Positions 7,275 to 16,040 of a DNA stretch of 64,000 bases are shown here, piece by piece. The DNA comes from Streptomyces albofaciens JCM 4342 (lineage in GTDB: Bacteria; Actinomycetota; Actinomycetes; Streptomycetales; Streptomycetaceae). Position 1 is the stretch's first letter. Every line of letters begins with the position of its first letter. The stretch is taken from the NCBI RefSeq assembly GCF_008634025.1, contig NZ_PDCM01000001.1, forward strand, positions 1,354,001 through 1,418,000, given 5' to 3'. Under the pieces are notes generated by a model that saw only the letters and a program-made list of their open reading frames with translations, made no database searches and had not been told where the DNA came from. A program made the translations under genes and the position numbers.

Positions 7275-9674
7275 GTGAGAGCCAAGAGACGGGCGTTCAG
7301 ACCGGCCGCCCTGGTCACCGCCGCCGCCGCGATCGGGGCGGCCGCCCTGTCTTCCGGCGCGCCGGCGCAGGCCGACGACGGCCACGGGCCGCTCGCCGTC
7401 CAGCGGCAGGACCCGGGGTCCCCCGCCAAGCAGGCCGTCGACCACGACCTGAAGGGGCCGTTCAGCGACCAGCAGGCGGCACAGCGCAAGGAAGCGCTCC
7501 AGCAGGTCATATCCGGCGACGCCAAGCCCACCCGGCGCGGCGGCTCGCAGGTCGTGAAGCTGAACGGCGGCAAGTACGTCGAACTCGCCCGCGAGAAGAC
7601 CGACAAGATCTTCACCATCCTGGTCGAGTTCGGCGACAAGGTCGACGACACCACGATGTACGACCCGGACGGTGACGGCCCCAAGCCCCCGGTGAAGAAG
7701 TACGGCGGCACGGCCGGACCCGCGCACAACACCATCGCGCAGCCCGACCGCCGCAACGACAACTCCACCGCCTGGCAGAAGGACTACAACCGCCGGCACT
7801 TCCAGGATCTCTACTTCTCGCACGACAAGGACAAGGAGTCCCTGGCCAAGTACTACGAGAAGCAGTCCTCGGGCCGCTACTCGGTCGACGGCGAGGTCTC
7901 CGACTGGGTCAAGGTCGACTGGAACGAGGCCCGTTACGGGTCCAACTACTGCGGCTCCACCAACTGCCCCAGCGCCTGGGACCTGATCCGCGACGGCGTC
8001 AACCGCTGGGCCGAGGACCAGAAGGCCAAGGGCCGCACCGACGCCCAGATCAAGGCCGACCTCGCCAAGTACGACCAGTGGGACCGCTACGACCACGACG
8101 GCGACGGCAACTTCAACGAGCCCGACGGCTACATCGACCACTTCCAGATCGTGCACGCCGGCGAGGACGAGTCCGCGGGCGGCGGCGCGCAGGGCAAGGA
8201 CGCCATCTGGGCGCACCGCTGGTACGCGTACGGCAGCGACTCCGGCCACACCGGCCCCGCCGGCAACAAGGCCGGCGGCACCCAGATAGGCAACACCGGT
8301 GTCTGGGTCGGTGACTACACGATGCAGCCCGAGAACGGCGGCCTGGGCGTCTTCGCCCACGAGTACGCCCACGACCTCGGCCTGCCGGACGAGTACGACA
8401 CCACCGGCACCGGTGAATCCTCCGTCGACTCCTGGTCGCTGATGTCCGGCGGCTCCTGGCTCGGCCGCGGCAAGGACTCCATAGGCGACCTCCCCGGCGA
8501 CATGAGCGCCTGGGACAAGCTCCAGCTCGGCTGGCTGAACTACGCCAAGGCGAAGGCGGCCACCAAGTCCACCCACATGCTCGGCGTCGCCGAGTACAAC
8601 ACCAGGAACAAGCAGGCCGTGGTGGTCGAACTGCCCGCCAAGTCGGTCCGCACCGACGTCGTCAAGCCCGCCGAAGGCACCCAGCAGTGGTGGAGCGGCA
8701 TGGGCAACGACCTGAAGAACACCCTCACCCGCTCCGTGGACCTCACCGGCAAGAAGAGCGCCGCCCTGACGCTCAAGGGCTGGTGGGACATCGAGCAGAA
8801 CTACGACTACGCGTACGCCGAGGTCTCCACGGACGGCGGCGCCAACTACACGCCGCTGGACGGCACCGCCGACGGCAAGGCGATCCCCCGCGACGGCAGC
8901 GACAAGCCCGCGCTCACCGGCACCTCGGACTCCTACAAGGACCTGGTCTTCCCGCTCGACGCCTACGCCGGCAAGAAGATCGACCTGCGCTTCCGCTACC
9001 AGACGGACGGCGGGGCGGCCCAGAAGGGCTTCGCCGCCGACGCGATCTCGGTGACCGCCGACGGCACGGCGCTCTTCACGGATGGCGCCGAGGCCGGTGA
9101 CAACGGCTGGACGGCCAAGGGCTTCTCGCGCATCGGCGCGTCCTTCACCAAGGACTACCCGCGCTACTACATCGCCGAGAACCGCCAGTACGTCTCGTAC
9201 GACAAGACCCTCCAGACCGGCCCGTACAACTTCGGCTGGGCGTCCACCCGCCCCCAGTGGGTCGAGCACTTCCCGTACCAGAACGGCGTCCTGGTCTGGC
9301 TGTGGGACACGTCGCAGCCCGACAACAACGTCGGCCAGCACCCGGGTTACGGGCAGATCCTCCCGGTCGACGCCCACCCGAAGGCCGAGAAGTGGTCGGA
9401 CGGCAAGCTGATGCGCAACCGCTTCCAGAGCTACGACTCGACCTTCACCGCGCACCGCACGGATGCGCTGACGCTCCACAAGGACGGCAAGGTCACCAAG
9501 ATCTCGTCGAAGCCCGGCGTGACCGTCTTCGACGACCGCAAGGGCGACTACTACGACGAGTCGAACCCGACCGGTGGCGTGATCGTTGCTGACACCAACA
9601 CCCGGATCAAGGTCGTCGCGGAGGCCTGGAACGGCTCCACGGTGCTTCTCCAGGTGGGCCCCTCCACCAAGTAA
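7275..9674 (+). CDS. Secreted M6 family (immune inhibitor A-like) metalloprotease
   Basis: A 799-residue secreted zinc protease. A signal peptide (Arg-rich start, hydrophobic core AALVTAAAAIGAAAL, cleavage after APAQA) opens the protein. The catalytic motif is HEYAHDLGLPDEYD from residue 362: the HExxH His pair plus Gly and a downstream Asp as in M6 proteases; the Met-turn is probably in SLMSGGSWLG. Residues about 450-620 look like a beta-sandwich (MAM/InhA-type) domain, and a C-terminal module follows. The start is best placed at GTG 7275, 9 nt after GGGGAGGA; the ATG at 7266 lies directly on that ribosome binding site and the ATG at 7230 has none. Likely digests extracellular protein. Single-gene unit with its own terminator. 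Confidence 0.92.
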   Translation: MRAKRRAFRPAALVTAAAAIGAAALSSGAPAQADDGHGPLAVQRQDPGSPAKQAVDHDLKGPFSDQQAAQRKEALQQVISGDAKPTRRGGSQVVKLNGGKYVELAREKTDKIFTILVEFGDKVDDTTMYDPDGDGPKPPVKKYGGTAGPAHNTIAQPDRRNDNSTAWQKDYNRRHFQDLYFSHDKDKESLAKYYEKQSSGRYSVDGEVSDWVKVDWNEARYGSNYCGSTNCPSAWDLIRDGVNRWAEDQKAKGRTDAQIKADLAKYDQWDRYDHDGDGNFNEPDGYIDHFQIVHAGEDESAGGGAQGKDAIWAHRWYAYGSDSGHTGPAGNKAGGTQIGNTGVWVGDYTMQPENGGLGVFAHEYAHDLGLPDEYDTTGTGESSVDSWSLMSGGSWLGRGKDSIGDLPGDMSAWDKLQLGWLNYAKAKAATKSTHMLGVAEYNTRNKQAVVVELPAKSVRTDVVKPAEGTQQWWSGMGNDLKNTLTRSVDLTGKKSAALTLKGWWDIEQNYDYAYAEVSTDGGANYTPLDGTADGKAIPRDGSDKPALTGTSDSYKDLVFPLDAYAGKKIDLRFRYQTDGGAAQKGFAADAISVTADGTALFTDGAEAGDNGWTAKGFSRIGASFTKDYPRYYIAENRQYVSYDKTLQTGPYNFGWASTRPQWVEHFPYQNGVLVWLWDTSQPDNNVGQHPGYGQILPVDAHPKAEKWSDGKLMRNRFQSYDSTFTAHRTDALTLHKDGKVTKISSKPGVTVFDDRKGDYYDESNPTGGVIVADTNTRIKVVAEAWNGSTVLLQVGPSTK

Positions 9675-9698
9675 TCAGCAAAACCGCAGGTCATAAGC

Positions 9699-9736
9699 CG
9701 GTCGGCCGTCGCCCCCTAGCGGGCGGCGGCCGATCG
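9699..9736 (+). terminator. Terminator hairpin after the M6 protease
   Basis: A 16-bp stem with two G-U pairs and the 6-nt loop CCTAGC, followed by CGTTT. It starts 24 nt after the protease stop codon and fits an intrinsic terminator. Confidence 0.8.
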
Positions 9737-9789
9737 CGTTTAGATGCATCCTGCGAGTTCTTGTTGACATCGAGTCTTACGGGGAATGC

Positions 9790-10101
9790 ATGCCCATGAC
9801 TGGAGGAGGCTTCATCAGGCTTCCCGGCGGAAGCGTGGTGGTCGCCCTCGCGTTGCCCAGACCGGGCCGTACCGGGCACCGCGTACGGGTGCTCGTACAC
9901 GCCGCGAACCGCCAGCGTGCGCTGACGCGGTTGCGGAACCTGGGGCTCCGGGCGGTGTATCTACGCGGTAACACGGAGCCACCGACTCCGGACGAGGTCA
10001 CGGCTGTCCTGCATCACCCGGACGGGCTGGTGTGGCGTGAGACGCCGGAGGACGATACGGAGTCTTGGCATCCGATACGGGCGCTATTGCGGTGCCGATA
10101 G
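9790..10101 (+). CDS. Small hypothetical protein
   Basis: A 103-residue protein I do not recognise. It opens with a Gly-rich patch (GGGFIRLPGG), then a predicted beta-strand VVVALAL and a basic middle (HRVRVLVHAANRQRALTRLRNL), and ends with acidic/aromatic residues ETPEDDTESW. No signal peptide or membrane segment is evident. GGGGA at 9781-9785 fits a start at ATG 9796 (10 nt) better than the in-frame ATG at 9790 (4 nt). The stop is next to a large noncoding inverted repeat. Normal third-position GC bias supports coding, but a competing minus-strand reading exists over the same bases. Confidence 0.5.
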   Translation: MPMTGGGFIRLPGGSVVVALALPRPGRTGHRVRVLVHAANRQRALTRLRNLGLRAVYLRGNTEPPTPDEVTAVLHHPDGLVWRETPEDDTESWHPIRALLRCR

Positions 10102-10629
10102 CCGCTGGCGCGGCGGGTGGGGGGTACCGGGCCCGCGCTTCGCGCGGATGCGCGTTTGCTTTGTTTGTGGGGCGGGGGTGCGCAGGGGGCCATCTCCTCG
10201 GCGCCTGGAGTGAACCAGTTTGTATCCGTAACCGGGGCTACGGTCGTCCTGCGGGGAGTGTCCCCCTGCACACCCCCTCCCGCCGGTTTGGCGAGTGCGG
10301 GCCGGTGGGGGGAGGGAAAAGATGACCTTGGTGCGCGCCCACCCTGTGGTCACGCTCGCGGTGCGTCGGCGCAGGCCGGGCGTCAGCGGGCCGCGTGAGC
10401 GGTCGGCCGGGGTTGTTTGTGCAGTTCCCAGCCACGGTGGCGGGAAAGCCGCGAACGGCGCGGGCTCGGGGACACGTAGGGGTCTCCCCGCAGGACGACC
10501 GAGACCCCGGTTACGAATGACCACACGGTTGACTCCCGGCGCCGAGGAGTGACCCCTGCGGGGCCCCGAGCCCCCACCCACCGGACAGCCCGCGCAGCAC
10601 CCGCACCCCCACCAGGCAAACCGCACCCC
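10102..10629. repeat. Gene-free region with a large imperfect inverted repeat
   Basis: Two arms of about 67 bp, at 10192-10258 and 10484-10550, are roughly four-fifths identical in opposite orientation, separated by about 225 bp. Each arm contains a CTCCTCGGCGCC-type end, a CGTAACCGGGG core and a GGTCGTCCTGCGGGGAG inner end. Outside the arms both flanks carry G-rich stretches (on opposite strands) that look weakly related too. Open frames here on both strands have poor codon usage and arise from the mirrored sequence. I think it is a noncoding repeat element or a pair of copies; the mechanism is unknown. Confidence 0.75.
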
Positions 10630-11226
10630 TCACACAGCGATAACCACCGGCTTCCCGGTCAGCTCGACGCCGGCGCTCCGCATCCGTTCCAGCGCGGCCT
10701 CCGTGGTCCCCGGCGCCACCCCGGCCGTAAGGCCGAGCAGCACCCGCGTACGGAACCCCTCCCGCACCGCATCCAGCGCCGTGGCCCGCACGCAGTGGTC
10801 CGTGGCCAGCCCGACCACGTCCACCTCGGTCACCCCGTGACCATGCAGCCAGTCCGCCAGAGGGCGGCCGTTCTCGTCCTCGCCCTCGAAGCCGCTGTAA
10901 GCGGCAGAGTGCGAACCCTTGGAGAAGACCGCGTCCACCGCCCCGGACGCGAGCGCCGGCGCGAAGTTCGGGTGGAAGCCGCTGCCCTCCGTGCCGGCGA
11001 CGCAATGCGGGGGCCAGGACGTCTCGTAGTCCGGGCGGGCCGAGAAGTGGTCGCCGGGGTCGATGTGGTGGTCGCGGGTCGCCACGATGTGCCGGTAGCC
11101 GCTGCCCGCCGCCTGCCCCACCAGGTCGGTGATGGCGGCGGCCACATCCGCACCTCCTGCCACGGCGAGGCTGCCGCCCTCGCAGAAATCGTTCTGCACG
11201 TCTACGACGATCAATGCCCGGTGCAT
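10630..11226 (-). CDS. pncA: Nicotinamidase
   Basis: A 198-residue isochorismatase-superfamily hydrolase that most likely converts nicotinamide to nicotinate. The catalytic Asp is in IVVDVQNDFCEGG, the Lys in VFSKGSH, and the nucleophilic Cys in GLATDHCVRATALD. Metal-binding residues are in TRDHHIDPGDHFS. The ATG at 11226 gives the standard length and N-terminus. The next gene upstream on the same strand is pncB, which uses its product, so the pair is a nicotinamide-to-NAD salvage unit. The 260 bp between them hold three 41-bp repeats, so cotranscription may be modulated. Confidence 0.93.
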   Translation of the reverse strand: MHRALIVVDVQNDFCEGGSLAVAGGADVAAAITDLVGQAAGSGYRHIVATRDHHIDPGDHFSARPDYETSWPPHCVAGTEGSGFHPNFAPALASGAVDAVFSKGSHSAAYSGFEGEDENGRPLADWLHGHGVTEVDVVGLATDHCVRATALDAVREGFRTRVLLGLTAGVAPGTTEAALERMRSAGVELTGKPVVIAV

Positions 11227-11350
11227 GGTGCGAGCCTTCCGGCTGGGAGGGGTTGGAGGGGGCGCGGAGCGGTGTGACCGAGGGTAGCCACTCTCCGCGC
11301 CGAGGGGGAGTGGGCACTGGGAGCACACACGGCCCGCCGAACACCGCCCT

Positions 11351-11473
11351 GGCGGACCAGGACCCGGCCGACCGCCCGCGCCAGCGGGCACGGCGGACCA
11401 GGACCCGGCCGACCGCCCGAGCCAGCGGGCACGGCGGACCAGAACCCGGCCGACCGCCCGCGCCAGCGGGCAC
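11351..11473. repeat. Three tandem 41-bp repeats, each with a hairpin, between pncB and pncA
   Basis: Units lie at 11351-11391, 11392-11432 and 11433-11473 and are nearly identical. Each ends in GCCCGCGCCAGCGGGC, a 6-bp stem with a 4-nt loop; the middle copy has one stem mismatch. They begin 13 bp beyond the pncB stop in the direction of transcription. This could slow or end transcripts before pncA; there is no T-tract. Confidence 0.85.
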
Positions 11474-11486
11474 CGCACCGTGCGGA

Positions 11487-12815
11487 CTACACCTGCTCGG
11501 TCGGCAACACCGCCTCCCCCCGCGACAACTGCGTCGCGGACATCGGCAACCCGTCCCGCGCCGCGATATGCCGCTCCCGCGCCGCGTCCAGCGGCTCACG
11601 CGCGACCACCTCACCGCCGCGGACCAGCGGCACCGGCAGCAGGCGGCCGGAGAGTTCCGGCGGTACCGGGCCGGTGCCGACGACCTCGGCCTCGGCGACG
11701 CCGTGCTCGTCGAGGCGGCGCGCGGCCCACTTGCGGCCGCCGAGCGACGCCTTGCCGCCCATGGACTTCTTCGCGACCGGCCGCAGCGGCGCGTCCGGCG
11801 CGTCGCTCTCGGCGCGGGCGACGAGCTTGTAGACCATCGAGGCGGTGGGGTGCCCGCTGCCGGTGACCAGCTGGGTGCCCACGCCGTACGCGTCGACCGG
11901 CGCCGCCGCGAGCGAGGCGATGGCGTACTCGTCCAGGTCGCTGGTCACGACGATTTTCGTGTCGCGGGCGCCCAGCTCGTCCAGCTGCTGGCGCACCCGG
12001 TGGGCGAGCAGCAGCAGGTCGCCGGAGTCGACGCGTACGGCACCGAGGCCGGGACCGGCGACCTCCACGGCCGTCCGGACCGCTTCGGTGACGTCGTACG
12101 TGTCTACGAGCAGGGTCGTACCGCCGCCGAGCGAGTCGACCTGTGCCTGGAACGCGTCCCGCTCGCTGTCGTGCAGCAGGGTGAAGGAGTGGGCGCTGGT
12201 GCCGACGGTGGGGATGTTGTAGCGGAACCCGGCCGCCAGGTCGGACGTGGAGTGGAAGCCGCCCACGTAGGCGGACCGGGCGGCGGCGACCGCCGCGAGC
12301 TCGTGCGTGCGGCGGGCGCCCATCTCGATCAGTGGCCGGTCGCCGGCCGCGACGGCCATCCGGGACGCGGCGGCGGCGACCGCGGAGTCGTGGTTGAGGA
12401 TGGAGAGGATCACCGTCTCCAGGAGGACCGCCTCGGCGAAGGTGCCCTCCACCCGCATGATCGGCGAGCCGGGGAAGTAGACCTCGCCCTCCGGGTAGCC
12501 CCAGATGTCGCCGCGGAAGCGGTAGTCGGCCAGCCAGTCCAGGGTGGGGCCATCGAGGATGCCGCGGTCGCGCAGGAAGCCGAGAATCGTTTCGTCGAAG
12601 CGGAAGTTCTCCACCGCGTCCAGGACCCGGCCGGTTCCGGCGACGACTCCGTAGCGGCGTCCTTCGGGCAGGCGCCGGGTGAAGACCTCGAAGACCGAGC
12701 GGCGGTCGGCGGTCCCGGACCGCAGCGCGGCCTGCAGCATGGTGAGTTCGTACTGGTCGGTGAAGAGCGCAGTCGACGGCACGGCCACCGGCAGCCCCAG
12801 GTCTGCTGTGTTCAT
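11487..12815 (-). CDS. pncB: Nicotinate phosphoribosyltransferase
   Basis: A 442-residue enzyme that joins nicotinate and PRPP to give nicotinate mononucleotide for NAD salvage. Typical features are LFTDQYELTMLQAAL near the N-terminus, the region around GTSAHSFTLLHDSERDAF that includes the phosphorylated-His neighbourhood of the family, VDTYD, VRVDSGDL and GVGTQLVTG. Length is normal. The start at 12815 gives MNTADLGLPV; it lies 81 bp from the divergent clpS start, so the two share a control region. pncA follows downstream on the same strand. The pncB-clpS divergent order is also known in mycobacteria. Confidence 0.95.
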   Translation of the reverse strand: MNTADLGLPVAVPSTALFTDQYELTMLQAALRSGTADRRSVFEVFTRRLPEGRRYGVVAGTGRVLDAVENFRFDETILGFLRDRGILDGPTLDWLADYRFRGDIWGYPEGEVYFPGSPIMRVEGTFAEAVLLETVILSILNHDSAVAAAASRMAVAAGDRPLIEMGARRTHELAAVAAARSAYVGGFHSTSDLAAGFRYNIPTVGTSAHSFTLLHDSERDAFQAQVDSLGGGTTLLVDTYDVTEAVRTAVEVAGPGLGAVRVDSGDLLLLAHRVRQQLDELGARDTKIVVTSDLDEYAIASLAAAPVDAYGVGTQLVTGSGHPTASMVYKLVARAESDAPDAPLRPVAKKSMGGKASLGGRKWAARRLDEHGVAEAEVVGTGPVPPELSGRLLPVPLVRGGEVVAREPLDAARERHIAARDGLPMSATQLSRGEAVLPTEQV

Positions 12816-12895
12816 GGTGAGATGCTACCTCCCATACTCGTCACTCTGACGATTTCCCCGGGCCGTTTGTGCGATGCCCCACCACGGGTGGCAGC

Positions 12896-13255
12896 ATGGA
12901 CACCGTGAGCGCCGACCCGTCTGCCACCATCGCCCTTCGATCGACGCGCTGCGCGCTCAGCGCCCCCGTGGAGATCGAACGCCCGGAGTCCAGCGAGGCA
13001 CCCTCCGAGGTGCCGGACCCGGACGTGCCCTGGGTCACGGTGGTCCACAACGACCCCGTCAACCTCATGAGCTACGTGGCGTACGTCTTCGAGACGTACT
13101 TCGGCTACTCGAAGGGCAAGGCCAAGCAGCTCATGCTCGATGTCCACCACAAGGGGCGGGCGGTGGTCTCCAGCGGCACCCGCGAGGAAATGGAGCGCGA
13201 CGTGCAAGCGATGCACGGCTACGGCCTGTGGGCGACCCTCACCCAGGACCGCTGA
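12896..13255 (+). CDS. clpS: ClpS, N-end rule adaptor for ClpAP/ClpCP
   Basis: A 119-residue ClpS adaptor, which hands N-degron substrates to the Clp protease. The core is standard: VPWVTVVHNDPVNLMSYVAY includes the NDP residues that line the substrate pocket, with VVSSGTREEMERDVQAMH and GYGLWATL at the end. The first about 35 residues are a variable extension that in the family contacts the Clp ATPase. I choose ATG 12896; GTG 12905 is possible. The stop TGA shares its A with the ATG of the DUF2017 gene, so the two are translationally coupled. Confidence 0.93.
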   Translation: MDTVSADPSATIALRSTRCALSAPVEIERPESSEAPSEVPDPDVPWVTVVHNDPVNLMSYVAYVFETYFGYSKGKAKQLMLDVHHKGRAVVSSGTREEMERDVQAMHGYGLWATLTQDR

Positions 13256-13866
13256 TGGCCGGACACTTCGAACCCCTGCCCGGCGGTGGCGCGGCCGCCC
13301 CCCTCGACGAGGTCGAGATCTCCATCCTGCGCAGCCTCGCCGTCCAGCTCATGGAGCTGATCGGACCGGGCGAGGAGGCGCCCGAGGGCGCGGACCCGCT
13401 CGCCGCGCTGTTCACGGACGGCCCCAGCGAGCCGCCCTCCGACCCGGCGCTGGCCCGGCTCTTCCCGAACGCGTACGGCGGCCCGGACGAGGTGCCGGAC
13501 GACGCCACGCACGCCGCCGCCGCCGAGTTCCGCCGCTACACGGAGAACGATCTGCGCGCCCGCAAGCGCGAGGACGCGCTCGCCGTCGTACGGGCCCTGG
13601 ACGCGCTCGGCCCCGTCGGCGGTAAGGGCGGGGAAGGGGCCGTGGACGGCGCCGTACTGCGCCTGAAGCCGGATGAGTCGCGGCAGTGGCTGGGCGCCCT
13701 GAACGACCTCCGGCTGGCCATCGGCACCCGCCTGGAGGTCACCGACGAGGACGAGAGCGGTGAGCTGTTCCGTCTGCCGGACAGCGACCCGCGCAAGCCG
13801 ATGGTGATGGCGTACCTGTGGCTGGGCGGCCTCCAGGAGAGCCTGATCGAGACGTTGACGGCCTGA
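13255..13866 (+). CDS. DUF2017 protein
   Basis: A 203-residue DUF2017 protein, a family always found next to clpS in actinobacteria and of unknown function. It has an N-terminal helix VEISILRSLAVQLMELI, a variable acidic segment including DPALARLFPNAY, a helical stretch EFRRYTENDLRARKRED, and a conserved end with WLGALNDLRLAIGTRLEV and AYLWLGGLQESLIETL. The coupling to clpS (shared A in TGATG) suggests a role linked to Clp proteolysis, but that is inference from position only. Confidence 0.9.
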   Translation: MAGHFEPLPGGGAAAPLDEVEISILRSLAVQLMELIGPGEEAPEGADPLAALFTDGPSEPPSDPALARLFPNAYGGPDEVPDDATHAAAAEFRRYTENDLRARKREDALAVVRALDALGPVGGKGGEGAVDGAVLRLKPDESRQWLGALNDLRLAIGTRLEVTDEDESGELFRLPDSDPRKPMVMAYLWLGGLQESLIETLTA

Positions 13867-14426
13867 GGGAGGGGCGGAAGCGGGTCGGGTTACGGAAGCG
13901 GGCCGGTGGTCCGCTTCGCGCTCGGCGTGGTGACGGCGTTCCGCGCCCGCCCTCCCGGCCGGTGATTTTCGTCGCTCCCGGTGCGGTGACCGGGCCCGTC
14001 CGCCGGACGGAGCGGGGCCCTCGGCGGGCCGTCCCCGGGCGCCGTCGCCGCGCGTCCGACCCGTGCCGCGTCTGGCATCGGGGCCGTTCCGCGTCCCCGG
14101 CGCGACCCGTACGGCGTGGCCCGGGCGCCCGGATCACGCCACCGCTCAACGGACGCTCAAATCCGGATAACGATCGCGTCACCGGCCCTGACTACCCACC
14201 GGCCCTTTCCAGCATTTATCCTACTTTTCTTGTGCTCGGCTTCGTGACATCACTGGTAGAGGTGTGCGAGGCCGTGATAGATGTTCACGACCTGCCGTGA
14301 GTGACGCCACCCCTGTTGCTCCGGGAGCGCTTGGCCGACCGACCGTCGGCGTGCAGGAACTCCATCCGGGGGGATCGGAACCCGATCCGGACAGACCGGG
14401 TCGGAATGGAGAAGGGCGCACCACTC
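13867..14426. promoter_or_regulatory. 560-bp leader region of the amino acid permease
   Basis: No gene is seen. The first 330 bp are GC-rich and unremarkable. From about 14207 to 14285 the sequence is AT-richer (CATTTATCCTACTTTTCTTG), a likely promoter. Downstream, GGATCGG-AAC-CCGATCC at 14372-14388 is a perfect 7-bp inverted repeat 38 nt before the permease start; it could be an operator or an RNA hairpin. I looked for glycine-riboswitch features and found none. Confidence 0.5.
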
Positions 14427-15926
14427 ATGACCTCTGTGCAGGTCGAAAAGAAACTCGACGGCAGCGATGCCGCGGGATCTGCCGCCGAAGAGGGTTACCA
14501 GCGGGGGCTGGGAAACCGGCAGATCCAGATGATCGCCATTGGTGGCGCCATCGGAACCGGCCTGTTCCTCGGGGCGGGCAAGGCGATCTCGAAGGCAGGA
14601 CCCAGCATCATCCTGGCCTACGCCATCGTGGGCCTGGTCATCTTCTGCATCATGCGGGCCCTGGGCGAGCTGCTCATGTACCGCCCGGTGTCGGGCTCCT
14701 TCTCGGAATACGCCCGCGAATTCCTCGGCCCGTTCATGGGCTTCGTGACCGGCTGGACGTACTGGCTGTTCTGGGTGGTCACCGGCATCACCGAAGTGAC
14801 TGCAGCTGCCACCTATGTGCAGTACTGGAACAAGGGAATACCCCAGTGGGCGTCCGCCCTGGTCTTCACGGTGGCCCTGTTCGGAATCAATCTGATCTCC
14901 GTGAAGCTCTTCGGTGAGCTGGAGTTCTGGTTCTCGATGGTCAAGGTCACCGCGATCATCGGCATGATCCTCATCGGCCTCGGTGTGATCACTCTCGGTT
15001 TCTCCGACGCCGGTGACACCGCTTCCTTCACCCTCCTGTGGTCGGACGGCGGATTCTTCCCGAAGGGCATCGGCGGCACGCTGATGACCCTCCAGATCGT
15101 GATGTTCGCCTTCCTGGCGGTCGAACTCGTCGGTGTCACCGCGGGCGAGGCCACCAACCCGAAGAAGGTCCTGCCCAAGGCGATCAACACCGTGCCGTGG
15201 CGCATCGGCCTCTTCTACATCGGCGCGCTGATCATCATCCTGTCCGTCGTCAGCTGGACCGTCTTCAAGCCGGGCGTGAGCCCGTTCGTCGCGGCCTTCC
15301 AGCAGATCGGCCTGCCGGCCGGCGCGGCCATCGTCAACTTCGTCGTACTGACGGCGGCGCTGTCCTCGGCCAACTCCGGCATGTACTCGACCGGCCGGAT
15401 GCTGCGCGACCTGGCGCTCAACGGCCAGGGGCCGAAGCTGTTCACCCGCCTGAGCAAGAACGGCCTGCCGACCTGGGGCACCGGTGTCTCCGTCGCGATG
15501 ATGCTGTTCGGCGTGTGGATCAACTACCAGTGGCCGGGCAAGGCGTTCGACCTGGTGGTCTCCTTCGCGACGATCTCCGGTATGTGGGCCTGGATCATGA
15601 TCCTGCTGTCCCAGCTGCGCTACCGGGCCAAGGCCAACCGCGGCGAGCTGCCGCAGTCCGAGTTCAAGGCGCCCGGCGCCCCGTACACCTCGATCTTCGC
15701 GCTGGCCTTCATCGGCATGGTCATCGTGATGATGGGGGTGGACCCGGACGCCCGGGTCTCGCTGTACGCGGCACCGTTCTGGGCGCTGGTCCTGGGCGTC
15801 AGCTACCTGGTGCTCAAGGCGCGCAACCCGGAGTCGTTCGCCCGGTCGGCCGCTACCGCTGTGGGGGCGGATGCGACCGCGCGGGACGGCGGAAAGGGCA
15901 CCGCGAAGGGCGCCACGAAGGGCTGA
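14427..15926 (+). CDS. APC-family amino acid permease (D-Ser/D-Ala/Gly transporter type)
   Basis: A 499-residue amino acid:proton symporter of the AAT group with about 12 membrane segments. The first helix carries QIQMIAIGGAIGTGLFLGAG, the diagnostic substrate-binding loop of the family. RALGELLMYRPVSGSFSEYA and EATNPKKVLPKAINTVPWRI are further AAT signatures, as is NSGMYSTGRMLRDLAL. It is closest in pattern to CycA-like D-serine/D-alanine/glycine transporters; GABA or another amino acid remains possible. The ATG at 14427 is preceded by GGAGAAGG about 12 nt upstream. A tandem pair of hairpins terminates it. Confidence 0.88.
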   Translation: MTSVQVEKKLDGSDAAGSAAEEGYQRGLGNRQIQMIAIGGAIGTGLFLGAGKAISKAGPSIILAYAIVGLVIFCIMRALGELLMYRPVSGSFSEYAREFLGPFMGFVTGWTYWLFWVVTGITEVTAAATYVQYWNKGIPQWASALVFTVALFGINLISVKLFGELEFWFSMVKVTAIIGMILIGLGVITLGFSDAGDTASFTLLWSDGGFFPKGIGGTLMTLQIVMFAFLAVELVGVTAGEATNPKKVLPKAINTVPWRIGLFYIGALIIILSVVSWTVFKPGVSPFVAAFQQIGLPAGAAIVNFVVLTAALSSANSGMYSTGRMLRDLALNGQGPKLFTRLSKNGLPTWGTGVSVAMMLFGVWINYQWPGKAFDLVVSFATISGMWAWIMILLSQLRYRAKANRGELPQSEFKAPGAPYTSIFALAFIGMVIVMMGVDPDARVSLYAAPFWALVLGVSYLVLKARNPESFARSAATAVGADATARDGGKGTAKGATKG

Positions 15927-15941
15927 GGACAGGGCCGAGGA

Positions 15942-16022
15942 CGGCCCGTCCCGACGGGCCGCCGAGGCCGCTGTCCAGCATGCGGGCCGATCCGTACCGA
16001 CCTCCGGTACGGGTCGGCCCGC
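15942..16022 (+). terminator. Two tandem terminator hairpins after the permease
   Basis: The first (15942-15961) is CGGCCCGT-CCCG-ACGGGCCG. The second (15982-16022) has an 18-bp stem with one wobble pair and the loop ACCTC, followed by CTGCTTATTCTT. Together they separate the permease from mec. Confidence 0.8.
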
Positions 16023-16040
16023 CTGCTTATTCTTGGCCCC

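Noticed and set aside
10084..10626. Long open readings on both strands across the 10.1-10.6 kb gap
   Set aside because: They arise from the same mirrored repeat, have poor codon bias and no ribosome binding sites, and encode low-complexity, Pro/Arg/Gly-rich sequence.
11351..11473. Three 41-bp repeats considered as a CRISPR array
   Set aside because: The copies are directly adjacent with no unique spacers, there are only three, and no cas gene is nearby.
13867..14426. Glycine riboswitch ahead of the amino acid permease
   Set aside because: The conserved GGAGA...GAGG-type core of the class was not found; only a 7-bp inverted repeat is seen.
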